Shown here: positions 44,324-53,749 of the stretch, in pieces | How the letters are laid out: every line of letters starts with the position of its first letter | Numbering within the stretch: the stretch's first letter is position 1 | Assembly: GCF_000311785.1 (NCBI RefSeq) | Contig: NZ_HE978537.1 | Location: 123,788-187,787 of the forward strand | DNA length: 64,000 nucleotides | Direction of reading: 5' to 3' | DNA from: Brevibacillus massiliensis | GTDB lineage: Bacteria; Bacillota; Bacilli; Brevibacillales; Brevibacillaceae | Program-made: the position numbers and the translations under genes | Notes under the pieces: model-generated | What the model saw: the letters and a program-made list of their open reading frames with translations, nothing else | Databases searched by the model: none | Told to the model about the DNA's origin: nothing

Positions 44324-44378
44324 CCGCAGCTCTCCTCCTTTATCGTTGGTCAAGAATCCCGCTTGCCAACCGGGTGGC

Positions 44379-44885
44379 TCAGGGATTTGGCGGAGTCGGC
44401 ACCGCAGGTTCGCTCTCGCCGCCCAAGCGCTTCCTCGCCGTCTCCTTGCGGCCGAGTGCCGGCACACGGCTGGTGGCCTTGGCGAAACCGAAGGGAGGCA
44501 TGTTGCTGTACAGGCATTCATACCGTCCCGCTTCGACGAGATACGTCTCGTGGTAGATCCCTACCGTCCCGTCCGTGCCGACGGATTGGTTGAACCTTTT
44601 CCACGCTTCAAGATGCAGTCCGCCCCGGGCGTATGTCTCCAACTGCTCAAACGACTTCCAATACTGGACCATCATGGTCCCCCGCCACATGAGAAAGTAT
44701 TCCGCCCCGAGAAAGCCGCTCTCCGGATGCTGATACAGTTCGCGCATCATCGGCGCCATCGCCTGAAACACAGGCAGCCACTTGTGAACGGCGAAGAGGC
44801 GGTTGATCCGCATGCCGATGAGAAACACGACAAACGGCTCGTCATACTGTGCGGTAAACCGTCCGGCGACCACTTTTTCCGTCAT
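44379..44885 (-). CDS. DUF4188 domain protein (monooxygenase-like)
   Basis: 168 residues from ATG 44885 with AAAGGAGG upstream. [20 protein letters not shown] is the family signature, and [15 protein letters not shown] is the conserved second block, giving a dimeric alpha-beta barrel. It lies 17 bases after a TetR gene and is surely co-regulated with it. Catalytic function is not established. The C-terminal 30 residues are basic and Pro-rich, likely disordered. Confidence 0.88.
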   Translation of the reverse strand: MTEKVVAGRFTAQYDEPFVVFLIGMRINRLFAVHKWLPVFQAMAPMMRELYQHPESGFLGAEYFLMWRGTMMVQYWKSFEQLETYARGGLHLEAWKRFNQSVGTDGTVGIYHETYLVEAGRYECLYSNMPPFGFAKATSRVPALGRKETARKRLGGESEPAVPTPPNP

Positions 44886-44902
44886 CAGATTTCCTCCTTT
44901 AT

Positions 44903-45505
44903 TTATAGGCGTTGCGGCTGGGTCAGTACCCCTTCCGTAAACCTGAATATCCTCTGCTTGCACTGCCCGGTGACAGAGAGGGAACTTTCGATGAGCACTC
45001 CCAGGTAGAACGTAACCAAAAGAGAACCGGCCTCCTGTGCAGGCAGCGCAGCAGGAATCGCTCCGCCTGCCTTCCCCACCTCAATCCACGTCTCACAGAT
45101 CTCCCGCCATTTGGCGTGGAAGTCGGACAATACCTTGGCGATTTCCGGATTGTCCTGCCGGCTGACCAGATAGAGCAGCACCTTGCGAAACACCTGTGTC
45201 TCTTCGGTGATGAGCCGCATAAATCCGTCGACGATGACATGCAGCGGGCTGTGCAGATCTCCGCATGCCGCCCGGGAGACCGCTTCCCGAAAACGCCGGT
45301 CAATCTCTTCGATACGCGCTTGCAGGATAAGCCCGAACAACTCGTCTTTGCTTCTGACGTAGTGGTAGATGCCTCCCATCGACACACCCGCCCGTTTGAC
45401 GATGTCACGGATCGTCGTCGATTGACAGCCTTTTTCGGCCACGAGCTGCTCTGTCGTCTCCCTGAGAGTCTGAAGTGTCGTCTTGCTGGTAAGGTCGCTT
45501 GTCAC
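44903..45505 (-). CDS. TetR/AcrR family transcriptional regulator
   Basis: 200 residues from GTG 45505. The DNA-binding helix-turn-helix is clear: [20 protein letters not shown] then [17 protein letters not shown]. The C-terminal helical domain is the ligand-binding part. The open frame reaches back across the promoter and operator, so the GTG start is preferred, though its ribosome site (GGGGATG) is weak. It controls its own operon with DUF4188 through the inverted repeat at 45540-45585. Confidence 0.9.
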   Translation of the reverse strand: MTSDLTSKTTLQTLRETTEQLVAEKGCQSTTIRDIVKRAGVSMGGIYHYVRSKDELFGLILQARIEEIDRRFREAVSRAACGDLHSPLHVIVDGFMRLITEETQVFRKVLLYLVSRQDNPEIAKVLSDFHAKWREICETWIEVGKAGGAIPAALPAQEAGSLLVTFYLGVLIESSLSVTGQCKQRIFRFTEGVLTQPQRL

Positions 45506-45539
45506 GCAATCATCCCCATCCTGGCTTTTCTCACAGAAA

Positions 45540-45590
45540 AACCGAACATCGTTCTGTTCAAAGCATAACAGAACGATGTTCGGTTGTAAA
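45540..45590. promoter_or_regulatory. TetR operator and promoter
   Basis: AACCGAACATCGTTCTGTT (45540-45558) and its exact inverse (45567-45585) are separated by 8 bases. Each 19-base arm itself contains GAACATCGTTC, a small palindrome, so two TetR dimers could bind. On the minus strand TTTACA (45590-45585) and TATGCT (45567-45562), spacer 17, overlap it. The site can control both strands. Confidence 0.85.
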
Positions 45591-45638
45591 GATGAATCCC
45601 GGATGTGATATGATGTGGAGCAAAGGAGCGTGAAGAAG

Positions 45639-45860
45639 TTGGAGGACAAACAGTTTTACTACATCGTGACATGGGACGAGGCCGCTTATATGACCAAGGC
45701 CTTGCACGCCATGGAGATACCGCATACGATTGAGTCCCCCGGCAACAAGCTGGAGATCAATGAAGGAGAACTCGCGATTGTCTTCCCGAACGTGCCGATG
45801 CAAAAGTACGTGGAAATCAGAGAACTGTTTGGCTTTGACGGGATGCGCTATCCCCACTGA
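45639..45860 (+). CDS. Hypothetical protein
   Basis: 73 residues from TTG 45639 (AGGAG 10 bases upstream; GTG 45615 and 45630 are alternatives). It reads LEDKQFYYIVTWDEAAYMTK, ALHAMEIPHTIESPGNKLEI and IVFPNVPMQKYVEIRELFGF. It looks like a small alpha-beta protein, without signal sequence. It is divergent from the TetR gene across the operator, so TetR may also control it. No family recognised. Confidence 0.6.
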   Translation: MEDKQFYYIVTWDEAAYMTKALHAMEIPHTIESPGNKLEINEGELAIVFPNVPMQKYVEIRELFGFDGMRYPH

Positions 45861-45908
45861 TCCGGGGCCGCCAAAGACAGACTCCGGTCGGCCCTGGAGT
45901 TCAGCAGT

Positions 45909-47330
45909 TCAATATCCTGCGCGCCAATCTTCCACGGCCTCGCATAGATCCGCAAAAGCTTCCCGATTAGCCGCTTCGCAGTATATGCGCAGCAGCGGCT
46001 CCGTGCCGGATGGGCGGATTAGCATCCAATGCCCTTGTTCGAGCAGCAGCTTCACTCCGTCACACTCTACCGCCTCCTTTACCCTGTATGGCCCAACCTG
46101 CCGAGGCGGTGTCTGCAGGAAGCTTTTCATCCTCGCCGCCTGCCCGTCAAGCCTGACGTCCAGGCGCGTGCTGTACAGTCTGCCAACCTCGTCATGCAAA
46201 TCCGAGAGCATCTGTTCAAGGCTTTTTCGCTCCCAAGCGCACATCTCCGCGACCAACAGATTGAGCAAAATGCCATCCTTCTCGGGAATATGGCCGCTGA
46301 CACTTCCGCCGCCGCTCTCCTCGGCACCAATCAATACGTCCCCCTGCAGCATTTCTGCGCCGATGTACTTGAAACCGACCGGCGTCTCCGTCACCCCCAG
46401 ACCGTATTTTCCGGCGATTCGATCGATCAGGTGGGTTGTAGCTACGGTCCGCACCACCCGCCCGACCTGTCCGCGGTTCTTCACCAGGTGGCGGGTCAAA
46501 AGCGACAGGATTTGATTGGCGGAAACGTACTTCCCGGTATGGTCGACGACGCCGAAACGATCGGCGTCACCGTCGGTAGCCAACCCGAGGTCAGCGCGCT
46601 GTCTGACCACCTCTTCAGCCAGGCCCTTCAGCCGCCGCTCTGTCGGTTCAGGCAGATCGCCGCCAAAGAGCGGATCGGCATTGCTGCGTATAGCGGTTAC
46701 TTCTGCTCCTGCCTCGGCCAGCATCCGGCTGACGTATCCGATTCCTGCGCCGTGCATCGGATCGACGACAACGCGAAGACCCGCTTGTTTGATCACGTCG
46801 AAGTGAATCATCCGGCGGAGATGAGCCTCGTAGTGCGGCCGCAGATAGATATGGCGCATCAGTCTGCGGGCGATCGCCTCCTCCTTGCTGATCAGCTTCA
46901 CCTGGCCTGTCTCCTGAATCTCTCGGATCAATGCTTCGATCCGCTCGGTAATCTCGGGATTAGCCGGGCCGGCGTAATCGGGGATGTACTTGATCCCGTT
47001 GTACTCAGGGGGGTTGTGGCTGGCGGTGACAACGACAGCCCCGCTGGCGGCGAAGTTCTTTACGCCAAAAGCGACCACCGGTGTGGGCGTCGCTTCATTT
47101 ACAATGTACGTCTTGATCTCGTTCGCCGTCAGGGTGCGAACGACCTCCTCGGCAAACGACCGCCCCATGAAACGCGTGTCGTAACCGACAATAATCCCCT
47201 GCTCCTGCTGCCCCTTTTCCACGGTTAATGCAGCGATCGCCTGTGCGGCAATGCGGACGTTTTCGACCGTGAACCCATCGGCGAACACTGCCCGCCATCC
47301 ATCTGTGCCAAATGTGATCCGTCGGCTCAT
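45909..47330 (-). CDS. Phosphoglucomutase/phosphomannomutase family protein
   Basis: 473 residues from ATG 47330 (GGGAGG upstream). All four domain motifs are present: the phosphoserine loop TASHNPPEYNGIKY, metal loop DGDADRFGVVD, sugar-specific loop GAEESGGGSVSGH and phosphate loop RPSGTEPLLRIY. It interconverts hexose 1- and 6-phosphates; GEESGGxS-like loop suggests glucose/mannose rather than glucosamine. Shorter than classic PgcA. No sugar-nucleotide gene adjoins it. Confidence 0.92.
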   Translation of the reverse strand: MSRRITFGTDGWRAVFADGFTVENVRIAAQAIAALTVEKGQQEQGIIVGYDTRFMGRSFAEEVVRTLTANEIKTYIVNEATPTPVVAFGVKNFAASGAVVVTASHNPPEYNGIKYIPDYAGPANPEITERIEALIREIQETGQVKLISKEEAIARRLMRHIYLRPHYEAHLRRMIHFDVIKQAGLRVVVDPMHGAGIGYVSRMLAEAGAEVTAIRSNADPLFGGDLPEPTERRLKGLAEEVVRQRADLGLATDGDADRFGVVDHTGKYVSANQILSLLTRHLVKNRGQVGRVVRTVATTHLIDRIAGKYGLGVTETPVGFKYIGAEMLQGDVLIGAEESGGGSVSGHIPEKDGILLNLLVAEMCAWERKSLEQMLSDLHDEVGRLYSTRLDVRLDGQAARMKSFLQTPPRQVGPYRVKEAVECDGVKLLLEQGHWMLIRPSGTEPLLRIYCEAANREAFADLCEAVEDWRAGY

Positions 47331-47365
47331 GCCTGTTCCTCCCTCGTCGCTTTTCAAGGTTTTTC

Positions 47366-47818
47366 CTATGTCGTTGCAGCTTGTTTCCCTGCAGCGGGCA
47401 GGTTGCGGCTTCCCCTCGGCCGCGACCACGCGGAAGGCTGGCTGCGGGGAGCGGCTGCCGGCTCAGAGCGCAGGATCGGACAAAATCGCTCGCCGTGGAA
47501 CAGACCAAAATCGGCGATGTACGTGTGCCCAGGCACAACGTCTGGTATGTACCATGAGCTCGCCTCTTGATCGACGATGATATCGCGGCTGTTGCGGACG
47601 CTGGCTCCGTCAAAGCAGCGGCCGGTCACATCGTACAGCCGAATCCCTTTTTTGATCAGAACGCTGTCCGCCTGCAAATAGGACGCGACCATGCGCATCC
47701 GGGACCTGGCGATGTCCCAGCAGACGTAAAGGACCGTCGGGCTGTGGGGTTTGCATTCGATCGCATTTTCACCGCGAAACGACGGCAGTTTCCCGTCCGA
47801 ATGGGTCAGCTCTTTCAT
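47366..47818 (-). CDS. DUF4912 domain protein
   Basis: 150 residues from ATG 47818 (GGGGG upstream). Conserved core: TVLYVCWDIARSRMRMVASY, LYDVTGRCFDGASVRNSRDI, SSWYIPDVVPGHTYIADFGL, as in DUF4912 (SH3-like beta domain). The last 40 residues are Pro/Ala/Arg/Ser-rich and disordered. Function unknown. It precedes the phosphomutase gene and may be cotranscribed (35-base gap). Confidence 0.85.
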   Translation of the reverse strand: MKELTHSDGKLPSFRGENAIECKPHSPTVLYVCWDIARSRMRMVASYLQADSVLIKKGIRLYDVTGRCFDGASVRNSRDIIVDQEASSWYIPDVVPGHTYIADFGLFHGERFCPILRSEPAAAPRSQPSAWSRPRGSRNLPAAGKQAATT

Positions 47819-48052
47819 GAAATTTCCCCCTTTCCGCGAAGGCATGGCTTGCAAAGTAGTGCTGCTTGAATCATCGTATGCCTTATGTTCGAAAAGAAGT
47901 ATAGCCGATTTGGCAAAGAAAGGCTGTCGAACGCTGGGCATATATCCCTTCTTCTTTTGTCGAGACAAATGTTTTTTTGAAACGGCTAAAAGCTGCAACT
48001 TTTTGACAGGATAATCGTTAGACATACTGGGACTGAAAAGGAGGATGAAAGA

Positions 48053-48367
48053 ATGATTTTGACGACAACCAACAATATCGAAGGAAGGCCAATCAGGGAG
48101 TACCTCGGGCTGGTCAACGGCGAGGCGATCATGGGGGCAAATATCGTGCGGGACCTCTTCGCTTCGATTACCGACATCGTAGGGGGACGTTCCGGCGCGT
48201 ACGAAACCAAGCTGGCCGAAGCGCGGGACATTGCCACGAAAGAGATGATGGACCGGGCGAGGCAAAAAGGAGCGAACGCCATCGTCGGAATTGACGTCGA
48301 CTACGAAGTGATCCGCGAAGGCATGCTGATGGTAGCAGTCAGCGGCACGGCGGTACGAACCGAATAA
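48053..48367 (+). CDS. YbjQ family (UPF0145) heavy-metal-binding domain protein
   Basis: 104 residues. It opens [20 protein letters not shown], then [20 protein letters not shown] and [16 protein letters not shown], and ends [16 protein letters not shown]; this is the whole UPF0145 pattern, a pentameric fold. Function is not known despite the name. AAAGGAGG precedes the ATG. Its own terminator follows. Upstream, 47819-48052 is noncoding and presumably carries its promoter. Confidence 0.93.
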   Translation: MILTTTNNIEGRPIREYLGLVNGEAIMGANIVRDLFASITDIVGGRSGAYETKLAEARDIATKEMMDRARQKGANAIVGIDVDYEVIREGMLMVAVSGTAVRTE

Positions 48368-48381
48368 TCTGCGAACTGCCT

Positions 48382-48430
48382 GGCACCGCCACTGGCTTCC
48401 GGCATGAACGGACCGCTGGCGGTGCCTTTT
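48382..48430 (+). terminator. Terminator after the YbjQ family gene
   Basis: GGCACCGCCA / TGGCGGTGCC stem with a 25-base loop and TTTT. Confidence 0.8.
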
Positions 48431-48524
48431 GCAAATGAATCAACTCAGGCATTCTATCCTTTTTTGATCATACACCTATGTTGAGGGATTACCCCGATGC
48501 CATCAGCGGGAAAGGATGATGCCG

Positions 48525-49181
48525 ATGCGGTTCAAAGCTGCCAGTTGGAGCTCCGTCTATCCTGAACAGATCTTTTCCAATGGACCTGCCAGCATGGAAG
48601 CGGCATTAACGTTTGACGATGGTCCCGATCAAACCTGGACACCGCAAATCCTGGACATCCTCTCCGCTTACCGGGTAAAAGCTACCTTCATGTGCGTCGG
48701 AACCCAAATCCGCTCCCATCCCCACGTATTGAAACGCATCTTTGCCGAAGGCCACATCATCGGCAACCACAGCTGGAGCCACCCTGATTTGACAAAGATT
48801 TCGCCGGATCAGGTCCGAGAACAGGTCGAGCAGACGTCAGCGGAAATCTACCGCCTGACAGGAGCAAGACCCTGTCTGTTCCGCCCTCCCTACGGAGAGC
48901 TTAATCCGGAGGTTATCCAAATCCTCGCCTCGCTGGACCAGAAGATCATCCTCTGGAGCGTAGACAGCCGGGACTGGACGGGAATATCCGGAAGGCAGGT
49001 TGCCGCCACTGTGCTGCGCGAAACAGCACCGGGAGGAATCATCTTGCAGCACTGCTTCGGCGGCCGGAGGGGCTTGGCGAATACCGTTCGGGCACTGCCG
49101 CAGATCATTGTGCGTCTGCGGGAGCAGGGGTACCGTTTCAGATCGGTTTCCGGTCTGTTGAACGTGTCACCGTACCAATGA
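48525..49181 (+). CDS. Polysaccharide deacetylase (NodB domain)
   Basis: 218 residues. The five NodB motifs are present: TFDDGPD (catalytic Asp), HSWSHPDL (zinc His pair), RPPYGE, DSRDW and IILQH. It removes N-acetyl groups from chitin-like or peptidoglycan sugars. No signal peptide is visible with the start at 48525, chosen for AAAGG 9 bases upstream; ATG 48516 is an alternative. The protein may be cytosolic, leave by a nonclassical route, or be spore-associated. Confidence 0.9.
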   Translation: MRFKAASWSSVYPEQIFSNGPASMEAALTFDDGPDQTWTPQILDILSAYRVKATFMCVGTQIRSHPHVLKRIFAEGHIIGNHSWSHPDLTKISPDQVREQVEQTSAEIYRLTGARPCLFRPPYGELNPEVIQILASLDQKIILWSVDSRDWTGISGRQVAATVLRETAPGGIILQHCFGGRRGLANTVRALPQIIVRLREQGYRFRSVSGLLNVSPYQ

Positions 49182-49190
49182 TAGAGAAAA

Positions 49191-49220
49191 GAACCCACGG
49201 GTATGATCCGTGGGTTTTGG
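49191..49220. terminator. Bidirectional terminator
   Basis: AACCCACGG-gtatgat-CCGTGGGTT with T-rich flank; shared by the convergent deacetylase and DUF2167 genes. Confidence 0.8.
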
Positions 49221-49221
49221 T

Positions 49222-50175
49222 TTACAGCCGGGTCGTATTCTCATTTGATTCCGCCGCGGTATTTTCCGCTTCGGTCGGCGCTTCCGCCAAAGCTGCGACG
49301 TCAGCCTGTTTGCGTTTTTTTCTTCTGATGAAATTCCAGATGGCCACAGGAATGGCGATGATCAAAAACCAGGCCTTTTTCAGAACAACGAGGAGCAAGG
49401 CCAACAGTCCCGCCTTTTTCGCTACCGCGAGGCCGGCCCCGCCCAGGATCAGGCCGGTCAGTCCATACTCCGCCATCTTGTCTGTGCCGGGGTCGAAATC
49501 TTCATATTTTTCTCCCGATTTAAAGCTGAAGCCAGGCAGCACCTTTTCCGTAAACGTCGCTTTGTCCTTGGCCAGGCTGGTTGGGTCGGAGATCAGCGTT
49601 GCCGACACAAAGCCTTTCCGGGACAGCAGGCGAACGTTGTAATTGATGATTTTTTCGCCCCGTCCATTGTGGCCGAGCAGCGACCAAGTCAAGTTGTGCG
49701 TTTTTTCATCGTAGTGCGGCTCCAAATCCCAGCCGTCCACGTAAAGCTTTTGTGAGTCGGGCAGGTTTTCATTGTGCTCCTCTGTTCCCTGTTTGTAACT
49801 TTCCAACAGGTCATCGGCATTGATCGATTCCTTTTCATCGTCTTTTATGTACCCGGAATTCTCGTACTCGAAGAGAATCACCCAATTTTCCTCAGGATTC
49901 ATCGGAAAAACCGAACCAATTTCGTTGCCGGAGATGACGCTGTTGGATTCGCTCATCATTTTCTTGGTATCCTCCGCGCCTAGAAACGCGTGATCCGGAT
50001 CCAGCTTGAGTTCTGCCAACTGGTCGCCCATATCGACAGTGGTTCCACCCTCAATCCAGTTGTAATCATCCTGGCTGCCCTCTCCTTCCGCCAAGGCAGT
50101 AGCCGGAATACATGCCGCCCAAACGGCGATGGCGAGGATAAGGGAAAGAGATTCCCATAATTTCACATGCCTCAT
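49222..50175 (-). CDS. DUF2167 family membrane protein
   Basis: 317 residues from ATG 50175 (AGGAG 8 bases upstream). A signal peptide with AlaXAla site (ATALAEG) ends near residue 30. The DUF2167 region (residues 60-240) has NWVILFEYENSGYIKDDEKE, LYVDGWDLEPHYDEKTHNLT and INYNVRLLSRKGFVSATLI. Two C-terminal helices (near 245-290) anchor it, then a basic RRKKRKQ patch and acidic tail face the cytosol. Function unknown. It has a dedicated promoter. Confidence 0.88.
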   Translation of the reverse strand: MRHVKLWESLSLILAIAVWAACIPATALAEGEGSQDDYNWIEGGTTVDMGDQLAELKLDPDHAFLGAEDTKKMMSESNSVISGNEIGSVFPMNPEENWVILFEYENSGYIKDDEKESINADDLLESYKQGTEEHNENLPDSQKLYVDGWDLEPHYDEKTHNLTWSLLGHNGRGEKIINYNVRLLSRKGFVSATLISDPTSLAKDKATFTEKVLPGFSFKSGEKYEDFDPGTDKMAEYGLTGLILGGAGLAVAKKAGLLALLLVVLKKAWFLIIAIPVAIWNFIRRKKRKQADVAALAEAPTEAENTAAESNENTTRL

Positions 50176-50215
50176 TGATTCCACTCCTAAAATTTCCAAA
50201 TTAAAAACAGTTTCT

Positions 50216-50245
50216 ATTTTAGAAGTGGTACTAATTGTATGTCAA
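50216..50245 (-). promoter_or_regulatory. Promoter of the DUF2167 gene
   Basis: Minus strand TTGACA (50245-50240), 18-base spacer, TAAAAT (50221-50216), about 40 bases before the start codon. Confidence 0.7.
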
Positions 50246-50444
50246 GGTTTTTTTTATCAATTTACCCAAACATTTCCGAAAACGATTCCCCATCCCCTCA
50301 TTCCCGTTCCTGTCCCGTTTTTTTCTGGTGCTTGCGGCCAAAGTTGTGATACGATTTCGACTGAGCACCCTCTGGCCCATCGCTTTTGGGGAGATTCGCT
50401 TCTGGCGGGGGACGCATTACACTGAACCTACAAGGAGTCTTGTC

Positions 50445-52376
50445 ATGAAAGTAATCATCGCGGAAAAGCCTGACCAGGCTGCAAAACTTGCCAGCCCATT
50501 CACACATAAGAAGCGGCAGGGATACATCGAGATACAGCCTCATCCGCTCTTTCCCAAGGGCGCGCTCGTCACCTGGGCGGTCGGCCATGTCTGTGAACTG
50601 GTGCCCCCGGAAAAGTACAATCCGGCCTGGAAAAAGTGGAGCATCCAGACTCTGCCGATCATCCCCGAGCAGTTTCGCTATCAGGTCATGCGCTCCAAAT
50701 CCAAGCAGTTCTCCGTGATCAAACAACTGCTGACCCGCTCCGACGTCACAGAGATTATTCACGCCGGCGACGCCGGGCGCGAGGGCGAGCTGATCATCCG
50801 CACCATCGTCAACCTGTGCGGGGTAAAAAAACCGATGAAGCGGCTCTGGATCTCCTCGCTTACCGAAAAAGCGATCAGCGAAGGCTTCGCCTCTCTCCTG
50901 TCCGAAGCGGATACGCGAAACCTGTATTATGAAGCCTACAGCCGCGCTTGTGCAGACTGGCTCGTCGGAATGAACGCTTCCCGCATCTACACCCTCCTCT
51001 TGCAGGAAAAAGGGATTTCCGACGTCTTCTCCGCCGGGCGCGTGCAGACCCCCACGCTGGCGCTCGTCGTCAAACGGGAAAAAGAAATTGCCCGCTTCAA
51101 GCCTGAGCCGTTCTGGGAAGTGGTCGCCACATTCCACATCGACGGAAAGGAGTACGAAGGTACCTGGCAAAAAGAGGGGGAATCACGCCTGAACAATGAA
51201 GAGCTGGCGCAAAAAATCGCCGCCTTCTGCCAGGGAAAACCCGCCCAGGTCAAGGAAATCGCCAAAGAGCGAAAAGAGTACCAGCCGCCCTATCTCTTCA
51301 ATCTGTCCGGACTTCAGGCGGCAGCCAACAAACTGTACAAATTCTCTCCCAAGAAGACCCTTGACCTGGCCCAGCAATTGTATCTAACGGGAGTTTTGTC
51401 CTACCCGCGTTCCGACTCCAGCTTCGTGACGCCAGGAGAGGCGCAGACTTTTCCCAGCATCTTGCGAAAAATCGGGCAAATCCCTACGTACAAAGACCTA
51501 TTCCCGACTCCGGTCGGCTTGATCATGCACAATAAACGGTTTGTCAACGAGAAAAAGGTGACAGACCACTACGCCATCATCCCAACCGAACAGGTTCCAG
51601 ACATCACGAAGCTGTCCGCAGATGAACAAAAGCTCTACGATCTGGTCGTACGCCGGCTGATCGCCGCCCATTACGACTCAGCCATTTTTGACTACACGAC
51701 GATTACCACTGTCGTAGACGGCCGGGCGGAATTCATCAGCAAAGGCAGGGAGCAAATCCGGGAGGGTTGGCGCAAGGTGCTGTTTTCCGAGGACAGAGAT
51801 GAGGAAGCTGGCGCCATTCTGCCAGAGGTGGCACAAGGGGCCGCCGGCAAGGTAAAGCGAGTCAAGGTAAAAGCGGGCAAAACCCAGCCGCCCAAACGCT
51901 ACACGGAAGGGCAGCTGATCACGCTGATGAAGACAGCCGGCAAGCACCTGGATAATGAAGAGCTGGAAAAGGTGCTGATGAAAACGGAAGGGCTGGGAAC
52001 TGAAGCCACGCGCGCCGGAATAATCGGAACGCTCAAAGACAGAAAGTACATCGAAGTGAAGCGAAATCAGGTCTTCGCCACAGCCAAAGGCATGCTCCTG
52101 ATCGAAGCCATCGGGGATAAAATCCTCGCCTCCCCGGAGATGACCGCCCGCTGGGAACAGCGCCTGAGTGAGATCGGGCAGGGAACCGCATCGGCACAGG
52201 CGTTTATGGAGCAGGTGAAAAAGCTCTCGCAAAAGCTGGTCCAGGATGCCGCACAGCAGGCCAAAGATTGGAATTTTGCCGAAATCGACATCGATTCCAT
52301 CCCCAAAAGGGTGCCGCGGCAAAAAAAGCGAACGGCAAAGGCTCGCAAACGAACAAGCGGCCGATCAACAAAATGA
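50445..52376 (+). CDS. topB: DNA topoisomerase III
   Basis: 643 residues from ATG 50445 (AAGGAG upstream); the longer open frame begins in noncoding sequence. Toprim motifs IIAEKPDQAAKLA and HAGDAGREGELI, the active-site tyrosine in LSYPRSDSSFV near residue 320, and GTEATRAGIIGTL near 520 identify a type IA enzyme of the TopB kind. It decatenates and relaxes negatively supercoiled DNA. It lacks C-terminal zinc fingers and ends in a Lys/Arg-rich tail; it is somewhat shorter than B. subtilis TopB. Confidence 0.96.
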   Translation: MKVIIAEKPDQAAKLASPFTHKKRQGYIEIQPHPLFPKGALVTWAVGHVCELVPPEKYNPAWKKWSIQTLPIIPEQFRYQVMRSKSKQFSVIKQLLTRSDVTEIIHAGDAGREGELIIRTIVNLCGVKKPMKRLWISSLTEKAISEGFASLLSEADTRNLYYEAYSRACADWLVGMNASRIYTLLLQEKGISDVFSAGRVQTPTLALVVKREKEIARFKPEPFWEVVATFHIDGKEYEGTWQKEGESRLNNEELAQKIAAFCQGKPAQVKEIAKERKEYQPPYLFNLSGLQAAANKLYKFSPKKTLDLAQQLYLTGVLSYPRSDSSFVTPGEAQTFPSILRKIGQIPTYKDLFPTPVGLIMHNKRFVNEKKVTDHYAIIPTEQVPDITKLSADEQKLYDLVVRRLIAAHYDSAIFDYTTITTVVDGRAEFISKGREQIREGWRKVLFSEDRDEEAGAILPEVAQGAAGKVKRVKVKAGKTQPPKRYTEGQLITLMKTAGKHLDNEELEKVLMKTEGLGTEATRAGIIGTLKDRKYIEVKRNQVFATAKGMLLIEAIGDKILASPEMTARWEQRLSEIGQGTASAQAFMEQVKKLSQKLVQDAAQQAKDWNFAEIDIDSIPKRVPRQKKRTAKARKRTSGRSTK

Positions 52377-52492
52377 GTAGAAGGCCCCCCCTCTACTCGA
52401 ATCATGTACCTTATCCTACCAATTGATCAGGAATATGTAAATGAATCTTTGCGACTATGACCAAACGACCACTTCAAAAGGCCTCGAGGCAG

Positions 52493-52532
52493 ACAAAGAG
52501 GGCTGTGCGTCCGGGTGACGCCACAGCCCTCT
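52493..52532 (-). terminator. Terminator after copZ
   Basis: AGAGGGCTGTG / CACAGCCCTCT stem with a loop of about 14 bases, followed on the minus strand by TTTGTCT. Confidence 0.75.
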
Positions 52533-52551
52533 TCACGGTTTCCCGCGTTCT

Positions 52552-52758
52552 TCAAACTACATCGTATCCCTGTTCTTCAACGGTTTCCTTGACTTCGTCG
52601 AGCGATACAGCAGATTCGTCAAAGGATACCATCACCTGGCCTGCCGCCAGATCCACCTTCGCCTGGCCGACTCCCGCCACTTTGTTCAACGCTCCCTCAA
52701 TGCTGGTGACGCAGTGATTGCACGACATTCCTCTCACATCCAAAGTAACAGTTTTCAT
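52552..52758 (-). CDS. copZ: Copper chaperone CopZ
   Basis: 68 residues from ATG 52758 (AAGGAAGGGGG upstream). It carries Cu(I) to a P-type ATPase. The fold and metal motif are typical: TLDVRGMSCNHCVTSIEGAL with MxCxxC, and the ending EEQGYDVV. No copA gene is adjacent, unlike the usual copZA pair, and csoR is 43 kb away in the window. The frame extends upstream but the extra codons are not conserved. Confidence 0.93.
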   Translation of the reverse strand: MKTVTLDVRGMSCNHCVTSIEGALNKVAGVGQAKVDLAAGQVMVSFDESAVSLDEVKETVEEQGYDVV

Positions 52759-52816
52759 CGCAAGTCCCCCTTCCTTTATCCTGGATTCTACCCAAAAGGC
52801 TTGCAGCACCGCAGCT

Positions 52817-53665
52817 TTATTTTTTCTGCGGCATGTACGCTTCCAGGTACTCATCCAGGGTAATCCCCTGCCGTGTCACCTCCTGGGCGACCTTCACCCC
52901 GACGTAGCGGATATGCCAAGGCTCATAGGCGTACCCGGTAATCTCTTCCTTGCCCTTGGGATAGCGGATGATAAAACCGTACTCGGGAGCGTGCTGTGCC
53001 AACCATTTTCCCTCAGGCGTATCGCCGAATTCCTCCTCCAGGCCGAATTTCGCGCTTCGGCTGGATACGTCGATCGCAAGTCCTGTTTGGTGCTCACTGT
53101 GCCCCGGGATGGCGCTCACCCGATTTGCTGCTTCCACCCCTTGGGTTTTTACGTTTTGGTTATAGACCGCTACTTGGGTGGCGTATGAACGGTAGCCCGA
53201 GATGCCGTACAGCTCCATCCCGTCCCGCTTCGCTCCGGCAAACAAGCGTTCCAGCGCCTCTGCCGCTTCCTTGCGAAGGTACTTTTTGGGCAAATCTTCC
53301 TTAAAGGGGAACGGCACGTTTGGAATCACCAGATCTGCAGGGGCGTAATCCTCAGGCAGCGGGACGCTCTTGTTTACCAGTACCGTGATGCTGCCGGCTT
53401 CGGCCGGTTGGGGAGCATCTGCGGGGGCCGGAGCAGGAGTTTCCTCCGCTTTGTTCCCCGCTTGCGGCCCTGGTGTTTCTACAGACATGCCGCCAGTTGA
53501 ACCATTCGGGCTATGCTCACCTGTGGATTGGGTCACTTCCCGGTCAGCGGGTTTTGCTTCAAACAGCTTGGTGAACGCAATATTTCCCTTCATGAGAAAA
53601 GCTGCGACGATCAATCCGGCCGGAACCACGCCAAGCCAGAGTCTTCCCGATCTTTTTCTGCGCAT
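52817..53665 (-). CDS. D-alanyl-D-alanine carboxypeptidase (VanY/LdcB family)
   Basis: 282 residues. A membrane anchor near residues 9-25 follows a basic start; residues 40-90 are a Pro/Ala/Glu/Thr-rich linker. The zinc peptidase domain has GISGYRSYATQVAVYN, SEHQTGLAIDV (His and Asp ligands) and EPWHIRYVG (last His). It trims D-Ala from peptidoglycan stems outside the membrane. No van regulators are near, so it is a housekeeping wall hydrolase. Confidence 0.93.
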   Translation of the reverse strand: MRRKRSGRLWLGVVPAGLIVAAFLMKGNIAFTKLFEAKPADREVTQSTGEHSPNGSTGGMSVETPGPQAGNKAEETPAPAPADAPQPAEAGSITVLVNKSVPLPEDYAPADLVIPNVPFPFKEDLPKKYLRKEAAEALERLFAGAKRDGMELYGISGYRSYATQVAVYNQNVKTQGVEAANRVSAIPGHSEHQTGLAIDVSSRSAKFGLEEEFGDTPEGKWLAQHAPEYGFIIRYPKGKEEITGYAYEPWHIRYVGVKVAQEVTRQGITLDEYLEAYMPQKK

Positions 53666-53749
53666 CCGACACCCACCCTATCGCGATACTTTGTTTCTCC
53701 TCAATTATAAGGCGAGATGGCGGGATCGCAAGAAAAAAAGTGGGCACAG

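Noticed and set aside
45861-45908. GC-rich inverted repeat between the small hypothetical gene and the phosphomutase gene
   Set aside because: No T-run on either strand and imperfect stem; could be a weak terminator but not supportable.
52372-52420. GAGTAG...CTACTC inverted repeat after topB as a terminator
   Set aside because: The stem is short with a C-rich loop and no T-run follows.
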